This document shows, piece after piece, positions 1 to 5,371 of a stretch of DNA of 6,143 nucleotides (its first letter is position 1; every line of letters starts with the position of its first letter). Location of the stretch: contig JANQTR010000056.1 in the NCBI GenBank assembly GCA_030731635.1, positions 1-6,143 on the forward strand, written 5' to 3'. This stretch comes from Erythrobacter sp. Its GTDB lineage: Bacteria; Pseudomonadota; Alphaproteobacteria; Sphingomonadales; Sphingomonadaceae. The notes below the pieces were generated by a model, which ran no database searches, had not been told where the DNA came from, and was given only the letters and a program-made list of their open reading frames with translations. A program made the position numbers and the translations under genes.

Positions 1-9
1 TTCGGCGCG

Positions 10-642
10 CTATAGCCCGAAGCTGCCCTTCAACCCGTCGATCACATATTGCGCTGCCAGCGCTGCCAGCAGCACACCAAGCAGGCGCGTGATCACCGCT
101 TCGACCTTGTCGCCCAGCAGCCGGATCAGCGGGGCGGCTGCCACCAGTGCCGCTGCGGTAATTGCCAGCACTGCGGCCAGCGCGGCGAGCACTTGGGCGA
201 TTTTCTCAGGCGAACCATCAGCCTCGTTCATCAGCAGCATTACCGCTGCAATCGCCCCCGGCCCGGCCAGCATCGGCATTGCCATCGGGAACACTGACAC
301 GTCCTCGATCTCCGGCGTGGCGGCAACTTTCTCGGCCCGTTCTTCACGCCGCTGGGTGCGTTTTTCGAACACCATGTCGAAGGCAATGAAGAACAGCATC
401 AGCCCGCCTGCGATGCGAAAGCTGTCGAGTTCAATATGCAGCGCGCCCAGCAATTGCTGCCCGAACAGCGCGAAAATCAGCAGGATGATCGCCGCGATAA
501 AGGTCGCCCGCAGCGCCATGCTGCGCGACTGCGCGGGTGAAGCACCCTTGGTGAGGCCGGCATAGATCGGCGCACACCCCGGCGGGTCGATCACCACGAA
601 CAGGGTGATGAAGGCGGAAATGAAAAGTTCGGTCAGCACCAC
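10..642 (-). CDS. MarC family integral membrane protein
   Basis: A 210-residue inner-membrane protein of the MarC/YchE/YhgN family. The family has a fold of about six helices and unsettled function; the old link to multiple antibiotic resistance has been withdrawn for E. coli MarC. What is visible: hydrophobic segments near residues 5-27, 42-66, 75-93, 117-138, 149-172 and 183-204; the family-typical DPPG at 19-22 after the first helix; FRIAGG at 75-80; FPMAMPMLAGPGA at 118-130; and a C-terminal TRLLGVLLAALAAQYV. A charged loop rich in Arg and Glu (94-113) divides the two halves. Length is normal for the family. The start is GTG, not ATG, preceded at 649-653 by TAGGG on the coding strand with 6 bases between, which supports it. 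It lies 31 bp after the lipoprotein gene on the same strand and is probably co-transcribed with it. Family call is firm; substrate is unknown. Confidence 0.93.
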   Translation of the reverse strand: MVLTELFISAFITLFVVIDPPGCAPIYAGLTKGASPAQSRSMALRATFIAAIILLIFALFGQQLLGALHIELDSFRIAGGLMLFFIAFDMVFEKRTQRREERAEKVAATPEIEDVSVFPMAMPMLAGPGAIAAVMLLMNEADGSPEKIAQVLAALAAVLAITAAALVAAAPLIRLLGDKVEAVITRLLGVLLAALAAQYVIDGLKGSFGL

Positions 643-673
643 GATAAGCCCTACGAAAGATCAGCGCCCCTGA

Positions 674-1444
674 TCATTCTTCGTCCGTCGGCGCAAGGGT
701 TTGTTCAAATGCTGACAACCAGCGACCCTCGTAATAATAATCGGCAGCGGCAAAGCGGGTGCCGTCGGGGCGGTGTTCCCAGCGATACCGCAAGGTGCCA
801 TCGCGCGACAGGCGCGCATCGGCCTTGCCATCCTCCCCCACCGGAATCGCAGGCGGCGGCAGGACTGCGCCATCCCCGCGCGGGCATGATGCGACCAGGC
901 CGCGTACCGCATCGATCGCGGTGACGACGATGTCACCATCCTCCACCGGTTTGCGCGGCGGGGGCTGCGGCACATCGATCCCGCCGGCATCGAAGATATA
1001 GCGATAGGCCCCGTCTGGCTGGCGTTCCCACACGGTGACGAAGTTGCCGACCAAGCCTTCGGGCGTGGTCAGGCGGCCCTGGCTGATGGCGAGCGCCCCG
1101 TCGCAGCTCATCGCGACCGCGCGCGGTTCCCACTGCACGGCGACAGGCGGATCGGTCTGAGTGGCCAGCCAGGGTTCAATCGCAAACGGGCCATCGACGC
1201 CGTGCAGCAATGCGCCAGGGGCCGCAAACATCCGGAACGCAGTCCACTGTCCGCGTTCGCGCGCGGCGCGGGCAAAGGCGAGTTCGGCGGCTACGATCGT
1301 GCTCGGCTGCGCAGCCCCCGGCGCGGTGGATAGCGCGCGGTTGATCAGCGCCACGGTGCGCTTGTTGGGCTTTGGCGGGCCTCCGCCACCAGCGCAGGCG
1401 GACAGTGCGAAGATCGCGATAATGGCAAATGCTGTCGGCTTCAT
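674..1444 (-). CDS. Predicted lipoprotein with an NTF2/SnoaL-like domain
   Basis: A 256-residue exported protein. The N-terminus is a short lipoprotein signal: Lys2, hydrophobic residues 4-14, then a lipobox LSAC with Cys17 as the predicted lipidated residue, followed by AGGGG and a Pro/Lys linker. Residues about 49-155 resemble a nuclear-transport-factor-2/SnoaL-like (DUF4440-type) fold: an N-terminal helix (ELAFARAARERGQW), PGALLH, a WLATQ segment, ALAISQGRLT and NFVTVWERQPDGAYRYIFD, the last being a typical terminal strand pair. Residues about 170-256 are a less recognisable tail rich in Asp, Arg and Trp, ending in DYYYEGRWLSAF. The start is ATG with GAGGA about 10 bases upstream. No catalytic role can be assigned; NTF2-like proteins include enzymes and pure binding proteins. 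It follows folD after a repeat-bearing gap and precedes the MarC gene. The fold call comes from pattern recognition alone. Confidence 0.8.
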   Translation of the reverse strand: MKPTAFAIIAIFALSACAGGGGPPKPNKRTVALINRALSTAPGAAQPSTIVAAELAFARAARERGQWTAFRMFAAPGALLHGVDGPFAIEPWLATQTDPPVAVQWEPRAVAMSCDGALAISQGRLTTPEGLVGNFVTVWERQPDGAYRYIFDAGGIDVPQPPPRKPVEDGDIVVTAIDAVRGLVASCPRGDGAVLPPPAIPVGEDGKADARLSRDGTLRYRWEHRPDGTRFAAADYYYEGRWLSAFEQTLAPTDEE

Positions 1445-1462
1445 GGTTTTACCATCCTCGCT

Positions 1463-1532
1463 CGTCCCGAGCTTGTCGAAGGACGCATATGCTGTTCGGA
1501 TAGCTTGGCACCATGCACATGCTTCGACAAGC
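1463..1532. repeat. Paired inverted repeat with CTTCGACAAGC core, folD-lipoprotein gap
   Basis: Two 11-base arms are exact reverse complements: GCTTGTCGAAG at 1471-1481 and CTTCGACAAGC at 1522-1532, separated by 40 bases. The left arm also sits inside a smaller hairpin with stem CGTCC/GGACG (1463-1467 and 1481-1485). The pair fills the 109-bp gap between folD and the lipoprotein gene. From memory, CTTCGACAAGC-type sequences are dispersed intergenic repeats in sphingomonads, so this is probably a REP-like element. It could shape the 3' end of the folD transcript, but there is no T-run to suggest an intrinsic terminator. Confidence 0.6.
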
Positions 1533-1553
1533 GCAGCATGCGCAGGCGGTCGC

Positions 1554-2450
1554 TTACAATCCGTCTGGCGCGGCCAGCCCGGCGTGGCGGTGCGCCGCGA
1601 TCAGCGTGTTGCGCAGCAGCACCGCAATCGTCATCGGCCCGACCCCGCCCGGCACCGGCGTAATTGCGCCTGCGACATCGCGGACTTCGGCAAAGGCGAC
1701 ATCGCCGACCAGCTTGCCGCGCTCCTTGCCCAGTTCCGGGGCCAAGCGGTTGATGCCGACATCGATCACGGTCGCCCCCGGCTTGATCCAGTCGCCGCGG
1801 ATCATCTCCGCGCGGCCTACTGCAGCGATGACGATATCGGCGCGGCGGACGATATCGGCGAGATTGCGGGTGCGGCTATGCGCGATGGTGACGGTGGCGT
1901 TGGCGTCCACCAGCAACTGCGCCATCGGCTTGCCAACGATGTTCGACCGCCCGATCACCACCGCATCCAGCCCCGACAGGTCGCCGAGCCGGTCTTTCAG
2001 CAGCATCATGCAGCCCAGTGGCGTGCAGGGGATAAAACCTTCCTGCCCGACACTTAGTCGCCCGGCGTTGATGACGTGAAAGCCATCGACATCTTTATCT
2101 GGATTGATCGCGGCGATGATCGCCTGTTCATCGAGCCCTTGGGGCAGCGGCATCTGCACCAGAATGCCGTCCACCGCTTCATCCTGATTTAGCCGCTCGA
2201 CCAGCGAAAGCAGCGCTGCTTCGCTGGTATCGGCGGTCAAGCGGTGTTCGAAACTAGCAATCCCGGCCGCTTCGCACGCCTTGGCTTTTGCTCCGACATA
2301 GACCTGGCTTGCCGGGTCTTGGCCCACCAGTACCACTGCAAGGCCCGGCCGCCGCCCGGCATATTGCGCAAACGCCGTCGCGGCCGCACCAACGCGGGCG
2401 CGCAAGGCTTCGGCAAAGGCCTTGCCGTCGATCAGCGTAGCTAATGGCAT
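1554..2450 (-). CDS. folD: Bifunctional methylene-THF dehydrogenase / methenyl-THF cyclohydrolase
   Basis: FolD oxidises 5,10-methylene-tetrahydrofolate to 5,10-methenyl-tetrahydrofolate with NADP and then hydrolyses it to 10-formyl-tetrahydrofolate, supplying one-carbon units for purines and formyl-methionine in the cytosol. With the ATG start the protein has 298 residues, the usual length. Visible motifs: the N-terminal IDGKAFA; GLAVVLVGQDPASQVYVGAK with the conserved Tyr51 and catalytic Lys55 (E. coli Tyr52 and Lys56); VDGILVQMPLPQGL; PDKDVDGFH with the conserved Asp120; the dinucleotide loop GRSNIVGKP at 167-175; and the C-terminal TPVPGGVGPMT. All key residues are present. The ATG (2450-2448) overlaps the yggT stop as TGATG, arguing for translational coupling. 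A TTG one codon upstream is possible but less likely. No strong Shine-Dalgarno is seen, which fits coupling. Confidence 0.97.
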   Translation of the reverse strand: MPLATLIDGKAFAEALRARVGAAATAFAQYAGRRPGLAVVLVGQDPASQVYVGAKAKACEAAGIASFEHRLTADTSEAALLSLVERLNQDEAVDGILVQMPLPQGLDEQAIIAAINPDKDVDGFHVINAGRLSVGQEGFIPCTPLGCMMLLKDRLGDLSGLDAVVIGRSNIVGKPMAQLLVDANATVTIAHSRTRNLADIVRRADIVIAAVGRAEMIRGDWIKPGATVIDVGINRLAPELGKERGKLVGDVAFAEVRDVAGAITPVPGGVGPMTIAVLLRNTLIAAHRHAGLAAPDGL

Positions 2451-2740
2451 CAATATTTCACAAGGCTTTCGAGCACAAAAACCACGGCTCGCAGACCAAA
2501 GATCAGGACAATCGGCGAGAAGTCGATTGCCCCTGTGTCAGGCATGATGTTGCGGATCGGGCGCAGCACCGGGCTCAGCAACTTATCAATCGAGTCGTAA
2601 ACCTGCCGCAGGAAATCATTGCTCGGGCTCACCACGTTGAACGCGAACGCCAGCCCGATAATGAACTGCACGATGATCAGCATTATGAGGACGCTAGAGA
2701 GCATCTCTAGAAGCCCAACGACAATATTGAGTGCTTGCAT
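2450..2740 (-). CDS. YggT family membrane protein
   Basis: A 96-residue membrane protein of the YggT (Ycf19-related) family, which carries roles suggested in osmotic tolerance, cell division or membrane organisation but no defined biochemistry. Helix 1 spans about residues 4-33. After a polar stretch comes the family signature LSPVLRPIRNIMPDTGAIDFSP (about 55-76), leading into helix 2 (about 76-93). This is a single-repeat version; some homologues carry two. The start is ATG with GGA about 5 bases upstream. The stop TGA shares a base with the folD ATG, so the two genes are read as one unit. Placement between argB and folD is, from memory, common in sphingomonads. Confidence 0.92.
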   Translation of the reverse strand: MQALNIVVGLLEMLSSVLIMLIIVQFIIGLAFAFNVVSPSNDFLRQVYDSIDKLLSPVLRPIRNIMPDTGAIDFSPIVLIFGLRAVVFVLESLVKY

Positions 2741-2796
2741 TGCGATCCGTTTCCATTGCCTTGGCGCGGTCTGGCGCGCCTTGTGAGGTCCCTTGA

Positions 2797-2822
2797 AGGC
2801 GTATTAGCGGCTTAATACGCCT
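2797..2822 (-). other. Hairpin between argB and yggT
   Basis: A perfect 10-bp stem (AGGCGTATTA at 2797-2806 with TAATACGCCT at 2813-2822) and a 6-base loop lies 34 bp after the argB stop in the minus-strand transcript. A second GC-only stem (GGCGCG 2763-2768, CGCGCC 2775-2780) lies nearer yggT, and a 10-bp palindrome CACAATTGTG is at 2828-2837. The stem is not followed by a T-run on the minus strand, so it is a weak candidate for an intrinsic terminator. It may instead be a processing or mRNA-stability structure between argB and the yggT-folD pair. Confidence 0.45.
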
Positions 2823-2856
2823 CGCGCCACAATTGTGTTCCCGAGGATGCGTGCGT

Positions 2857-3768
2857 TCAGGCGCGCACCAGCGTGCCCGCCCCGCGCGCGGTGAAGAATT
2901 CGAGCAGCATCGCGTGGCCCACCCGCCCATCGAGCACCACCGCCGCTTCGCACCCGGCGCCCACGGCGTTGATGCAGGTTTCCAGTTTGGGCACCATCCC
3001 GCCGCGGATCACCCCCTCGGCGCGTAGGCGGTTGATGTCAGCCGGGGTCAGATCGGTGAGTAGCTTGCCATCGCCGTCCAGCACGCCCGCCACGTCTGTC
3101 AGCAGGAACAGCCGCGCCGCGCCCAGCGCCGCCGCAATCGCGCCCGCCATGGTATCGGCGTTGATGTTGTAGGTTGCCCCGTCCTCGCCCGCTGCAATCG
3201 GTGCGATCACCGGGATCATCCCGGCGGCGACCGCGGTATCGATCACGCTGGTATCGACAAACGCCGGTTCGCCCACAAAGCCCAGATCGATCACCTGTTC
3301 AATATTGCTATCGGGATCGCGGGTGGTGCGGGTGACCTTGCGCGCGGTGACCAGCCCGCCATCCTTGCCCGAAATGCCGATCGCCTTGCCGCCGGCGGCT
3401 GCAATCCAGCTGACCAATTCCTTGTTGATCCCGCCCGACAATACCATTTCAGCGATCTGCGCGGTGGCGGCGTCGGTGACGCGCAGGCCATCGACAAAGG
3501 TGCTTTCCACCCCCAGCCGCGCCAGCATCTGGCCGATCTGCGGGCCGCCGCCGTGGACCACCACCGGGTTGATGCCGACCGCCTTAAGCAGCACAATATC
3601 CTCGGCAAAATCGCGCGCCGCCTCAGGATCGCCCATCGCGTGGCCGCCATATTTCACCACGAAGGTGCGCCCGGCATAGCGTTGAAAATAGGGCAGCGCC
3701 TCAATCAGCACTTCGGCTTTCGAGACGTCGAGCGCTTCGGCTCGGGGGTGGTGGGTTTTGTCGGTCAC
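2857..3768 (-). CDS. argB: Acetylglutamate kinase
   Basis: ArgB phosphorylates N-acetyl-L-glutamate with ATP, the second step of the acetylated arginine pathway, in the cytosol. It belongs to the amino-acid kinase fold. Numbered from the GTG at 3768 (303 residues): FVVKYGGHAM with Lys39, the glycine-rich VVHGGGPQIG at about 71-79, GLRVTD with Arg96, GISGKDGG, YNINADTMAGAIA around 200-213, LLTDVAGVL, and GGMVPKLE with Lys261. All motifs expected for an active enzyme are present. The N-terminal helix (SKAEVLIEALPYFQRYAG) is the extension typical of arginine-inhibited hexameric forms, so feedback inhibition by arginine is plausible. Start choice: a GTG at 3789 would add 7 residues but has no Shine-Dalgarno. 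The GTG at 3768 has AAGGGA about 11 bases upstream and gives MTDKTHH, closer to the homologues I remember. It is first in the minus-strand cluster. Confidence 0.96.
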   Translation of the reverse strand: MTDKTHHPRAEALDVSKAEVLIEALPYFQRYAGRTFVVKYGGHAMGDPEAARDFAEDIVLLKAVGINPVVVHGGGPQIGQMLARLGVESTFVDGLRVTDAATAQIAEMVLSGGINKELVSWIAAAGGKAIGISGKDGGLVTARKVTRTTRDPDSNIEQVIDLGFVGEPAFVDTSVIDTAVAAGMIPVIAPIAAGEDGATYNINADTMAGAIAAALGAARLFLLTDVAGVLDGDGKLLTDLTPADINRLRAEGVIRGGMVPKLETCINAVGAGCEAAVVLDGRVGHAMLLEFFTARGAGTLVRA

Positions 3769-3983
3769 GGGCGGTTCAATCCCTTGCACATCATGCGCTG
3801 TTGCCGCGCGCCCTAGCCGCTTGGCAGCCCGGGGCCAAGCGGCTTGCTGCGCCCGATCAATCCGAAACTAGGCAATTGCCCATGTTGGTGATAATTAACC
3901 TTGTGGTCGCATGAATTGATCAGACAAGTCTGCAGAGGCTGACACCGGGGCAATCCGGGCGCCGCATCATTGGGGGTGTGAGC
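3769..3983. promoter_or_regulatory. Divergent spacer between argB and the DRR-protein gene
   Basis: Both flanking genes are read away from this 215-bp gap, so promoters for both should lie here. For argB (minus strand) a weak candidate is TTATCA (3889-3894) and TAGTTT (3865-3870) with an 18-base spacer. The perfect palindrome GGCAATTGCC (3871-3880) lies inside that spacer, where an operator could sit. On the plus side CAGAC-AA-GTCTG forms a small palindrome at 3921-3932, but no convincing promoter is visible. A-T content is locally higher around 3860-3925 than in the neighbouring genes. No other gene is seen here. Confidence 0.35.
3815..3844 (-). other. 11-bp-stem hairpin in the argB leader
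   Basis: AGCCGCTTGGC (3815-3825) and GCCAAGCGGCT (3834-3844) are exact reverse complements around an 8-base loop, AGCCCGGG. The structure lies 46 bases upstream of the chosen argB start and would fall in the 5' leader of an argB transcript begun further upstream. There is no T-run on either strand, so it is not a clear terminator. Possible roles are leader regulation of argB or a bidirectional boundary element. Confidence 0.5.
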
Positions 3984-4181
3984 ATGAGTGATCAGAATAC
4001 CGATGGGCCGGAGAACGACGCGCCCTCTTCCAAAGCGTCGGCAGATGGCCGGCGACAGACCGACCGGCGGCAATCGCAACAACCGTTCGAAGGCCCGGAC
4101 CGCCGCAAGGGCGACCGCCGATCAGGCACCGACCGGCGCACCGCTCCGCGTGCTGATGGACTGTCAGACGAAGAAGAATAG
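3984..4181 (+). CDS. Small disordered protein with repeated DRR motifs
   Basis: A 65-residue hydrophilic protein of unknown function. Residues 1-22 are acidic and Ser/Asn-rich. Residues 23-56 carry a run of double-arginine units: GRR at 22-24, DRR at 27-29, 39-41, 44-46 and 50-52. The C-terminus is acidic (LSDEEE). No membrane segment, signal peptide or folded domain is apparent, and it is probably intrinsically disordered. The ATG is chosen over a GTG two codons upstream because GGGGG at 3972-3976 stands 7 bases before it. The arginine-rich core could bind nucleic acid or acidic lipids, but that is a guess. Codon use matches the neighbours. It converges with the DUF465 gene, with 7 bp between the stops. 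I recognise the DRR pattern from small alphaproteobacterial hypotheticals but no function. Confidence 0.7.
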   Translation: MSDQNTDGPENDAPSSKASADGRRQTDRRQSQQPFEGPDRRKGDRRSGTDRRTAPRADGLSDEEE

Positions 4182-4188
4182 CCGCAAG

Positions 4189-4461
4189 CTAATCGGGTAA
4201 GGCGGGCGCCGCGTCCTCCGCCTTGCCTTCGAGCATTGCTGCAATCATATCAAGCAGATGCAGCCGCTCTTTCTTGAGCGTTTCGAGCCGCTCGTCACTT
4301 GCCGCATCGACTTCGGCCTCGATCCGGTGGATTTCGCGGTTCACGGCGTGGTGCTGTTCGGCGAGCCTGGCGAAGTGCGCATTGCTGGCCTTGAGCCGGT
4401 GGATCGCATCGGCATCATCCGGGAAGGCATCGTGGAGTTCGTGGGGGGTGTGCGCGGACAT
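4189..4461 (-). CDS. DUF465 (YdcH family) small coiled-coil protein
   Basis: A 90-residue soluble protein matching the DUF465/YdcH pattern. It has an N-terminal HELHDAFPDDADAIHRLKASNAHFARLAEQHHAVNREIHRIE, then a heptad-like helix (AASDERLETLKKERLHLLDMIAAML) at about residues 53-77, with an acidic tail. The predicted structure is an antiparallel pair of long helices. The family is common in proteobacteria and its function is not established. The ATG has GGAG 6 bases upstream, a good ribosome site. About 54 bp upstream lies a TTGAC-N4-GTCAA palindrome that could place the gene under an FNR/FixK-type regulator. No other gene shares its transcript in this window. Confidence 0.9.
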   Translation of the reverse strand: MSAHTPHELHDAFPDDADAIHRLKASNAHFARLAEQHHAVNREIHRIEAEVDAASDERLETLKKERLHLLDMIAAMLEGKAEDAAPALPD

Positions 4462-4487
4462 GGTCGTCTCCGGTTGCGTGTTGCGCC

Positions 4488-4493
4488 AGGCTA
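4488..4493 (-). promoter_or_regulatory. Possible -10 element of the DUF465 gene
   Basis: On the minus strand these bases read TAGCCT, sharing T1, A2 and T6 with the -10 consensus. A transcript starting 7 bases downstream (about 4481) would have a 19-base leader containing the GGAG ribosome site. It would also place the FNR-like palindrome centre at exactly -41.5, the standard position for class II activation. The hexamer alone is weak; the geometry is the reason to list it. Confidence 0.3.
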
Positions 4494-4514
4494 GTGGCCG
4501 GGCGGCGCGGCGTA

Positions 4515-4530
4515 TTTGACCGGGGTCAAA
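4515..4530. promoter_or_regulatory. FNR/FixK-like box
   Basis: TTTGACCGGGGTCAAA is a perfect 7-2-7 palindrome. Its core TTGAC-N4-GTCAA fits the 14-base site recognised by Crp/FNR-superfamily regulators of the FNR, FixK and Dnr type, whose usual consensus is TTGAT-N4-ATCAA with C/G variants at the fifth position. It lies 54 bp upstream of the DUF465 start on the only gene that reads away from it. Oxygen- or redox-dependent control of that gene is inferred. The site itself is directly visible. Confidence 0.5.
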
Positions 4531-4603
4531 TGGCCAGCGACGCAGACCGGGTTAGGCCCACCCAGATGAACGTCGCGAAACGGCACTGCGGGCCGGCAAG
4601 CGG

Positions 4604-4662
4604 GGGTCTAGGCCGACCTGGCCGGGGTCTGGACCGGGTCTGGACGAGGCTAGCAGGGGTCT
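4604..4662. repeat. Four GGGTCT direct repeats in helical phase
   Basis: GGGTCT occurs at 4604-4609, 4625-4630, 4636-4641 and 4657-4662, giving start-to-start steps of 21, 11 and 21 bases, close to whole turns of B-DNA. The middle two extend to GGTC-TG-GACC and GGTC-TG-GACG, so each may be a half-palindromic protein site. The array lies about 75 bp upstream of the FNR-like box with respect to the DUF465 gene. It could be a multi-site regulator target or chance in G-rich DNA. Confidence 0.4.
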
Positions 4663-4700
4663 GAAACGCGCTGGAAATTCGCCAACACACTGACAAAGCA

Positions 4701-4742
4701 CGAATTTCTGCAATTCGACCCGGTTTTGGCGCGAAAACCGGG
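4701..4742. other. Two tandem hairpins
   Basis: The first stem is CGAATT (4701-4706) with AATTCG (4712-4717) around a 5-base loop. One base further on, CCCGGTTTT (4719-4727) pairs with AAAACCGGG (4734-4742) around the loop GGCGCG. The second is the stronger, with 9 bp. On the minus strand they lie about 70 bp beyond the DUF1294 stop, so they may mark its 3' end. Neither has a following T-run outside the stem. Confidence 0.4.
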
Positions 4743-4810
4743 GATGCCATCGCATCGTATCGCCGGACACCATGCGATCTACCCTGTCGCGCAGGCGTTA
4801 GGAAAGCGCC

Positions 4811-5164
4811 CTAAAGCCCCAACCCCAGCGCGTCCCCCAACCCCAATTCTTCCCCGAACCGGACATACGCAATCAGCGCCGCCGCCGCGCACACTTGCAC
4901 CACCGCGATGGTGTGGAGGTTGCCGCAGAACGGCTGCTTGCGCGTCTTGTGCCGGAACAGATAGCGCCCGGCGTAGGCGCCGATGGTGCCGCCAAAAAAG
5001 GCGAGCCGCAGCAACGTCCCCTCGGATATGCGCCATTCCCCGCGTTCAGCCCGCGACTTGTCGATCCCGAAGGCGGCAAAGGCGGCAAAGTTCATCACGA
5101 CGATGGCCGTCGCGATGTTATCAGGGCGGAGCGCGATGGCGAGCGCGGCGAGGAGCGATTCCAT
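4811..5164 (-). CDS. DUF1294 family membrane protein
   Basis: A 117-residue inner-membrane protein with the DUF1294 pattern: a first helix (about residues 17-34) running into GIDKSRAERGEWRISEGTL (33-51), a second hydrophobic stretch with FFGGTIGAYAGRYLF (56-70), the conserved RHKTRKQPF (71-79), and a third helix (about 84-102). The tail repeats Leu-Gly. Function of the family is unknown; in some proteins the same domain is joined to a cold-shock domain, which is absent here. The ATG is the only start that keeps the whole first helix, but no Shine-Dalgarno is visible before it. It stands alone on its strand, with the repeat-rich region directly upstream. Confidence 0.9.
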   Translation of the reverse strand: MESLLAALAIALRPDNIATAIVVMNFAAFAAFGIDKSRAERGEWRISEGTLLRLAFFGGTIGAYAGRYLFRHKTRKQPFCGNLHTIAVVQVCAAAALIAYVRFGEELGLGDALGLGL

Positions 5165-5216
5165 GCGAGGGGGTTAGCGAGCAAGGTATTGCAATTCGGT
5201 TGCTTTGGGGCGTTTC

Positions 5217-5267
5217 GGGCCCACCCCCGACCGCTGTGGCTGCGCCACACCTGCGGTTCCCCGCAGG
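5217..5267. repeat. Degenerate repeat copy with two small hairpins
   Basis: The stretch opens with GGGCCCACCCC, the same sequence that borders the right-hand 38-bp repeat (5733-5743) and, less one G, appears again at 5897-5906. It then holds two small stems: TGTGGC/GCCACA (5235-5240, 5244-5249) and CCTGCGG/CCGCAGG (5250-5256, 5261-5267). It looks like decayed material of the same repeat family lying between the DUF1294 start and the left 38-bp repeat. Confidence 0.4.
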
Positions 5268-5292
5268 CAGGAGGGGAGAAGAGGGCGCGACA

Positions 5293-5330
5293 CAGTCCCC
5301 CTCCCGCTTGCGGGAGGGGTTAGGGGTGGG
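5293..5330. repeat. Left 38-bp inverted repeat flanking the DUF559 gene
   Basis: All 38 bases match the reverse complement of 5736-5773. Inside is a hairpin with a 10-bp stem, CCCCTCCCGC (5298-5307) and GCGGGAGGGG (5310-5319), with a two-base loop. The remaining right portion reads TTAGGGGTGGG. The match stops sharply at both edges. It resembles dispersed palindromes of sphingomonad genomes that I know only from memory. Confidence 0.85.
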
Positions 5331-5371
5331 AATTTCTTGCGCACTTCGGGCCGCAGACGTATCCCACTGAA

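Larger units (their letters stand above)
4462..4810. other. Gene-free spacer of about 350 bp rich in short structured sequences
   Basis: No reading frame here has a recognisable domain. The frames that are open are Arg/Pro-rich and look like chance in GC-rich DNA. Reading left to right it holds the upstream region of the DUF465 gene, the FNR/FixK-like box at 4515-4530, four GGGTCT copies at 4604-4662, and two adjacent hairpins at 4701-4742. The last 70 bp before the DUF1294 stop show nothing further. The stretch probably combines the DUF465 promoter with the 3' region of the DUF1294 transcript. Confidence 0.5.

Noticed and set aside
89..565. A 158-codon plus-strand frame opposite the MarC gene
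   Set aside because: It is Ala/Ser-rich with no domain. The opposite strand encodes a protein with all MarC motifs, so this is a shadow frame.
1161..2057. A 298-codon plus-strand frame spanning the lipoprotein start and folD
   Set aside because: It is antisense to two well-supported genes, has no recognisable domain and crosses their gap. It reflects GC-rich codon bias.
2797..2822. A classic intrinsic terminator after argB
   Set aside because: The stem is good but no T-run follows on the minus strand, so it is listed only as a hairpin.
4526..4773. Minus-strand frames in the spacer between the DUF465 and DUF1294 genes
   Set aside because: Composition is dominated by Arg and Pro from the GGGTCT-rich DNA, with no family match or convincing ribosome site.
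4726..5370. A 214-codon plus-strand frame opposite DUF1294 and into the repeats
   Set aside because: It has an Arg/Pro/Ser-rich composition, is antisense to DUF1294 and reads through repeat DNA, with no domain.
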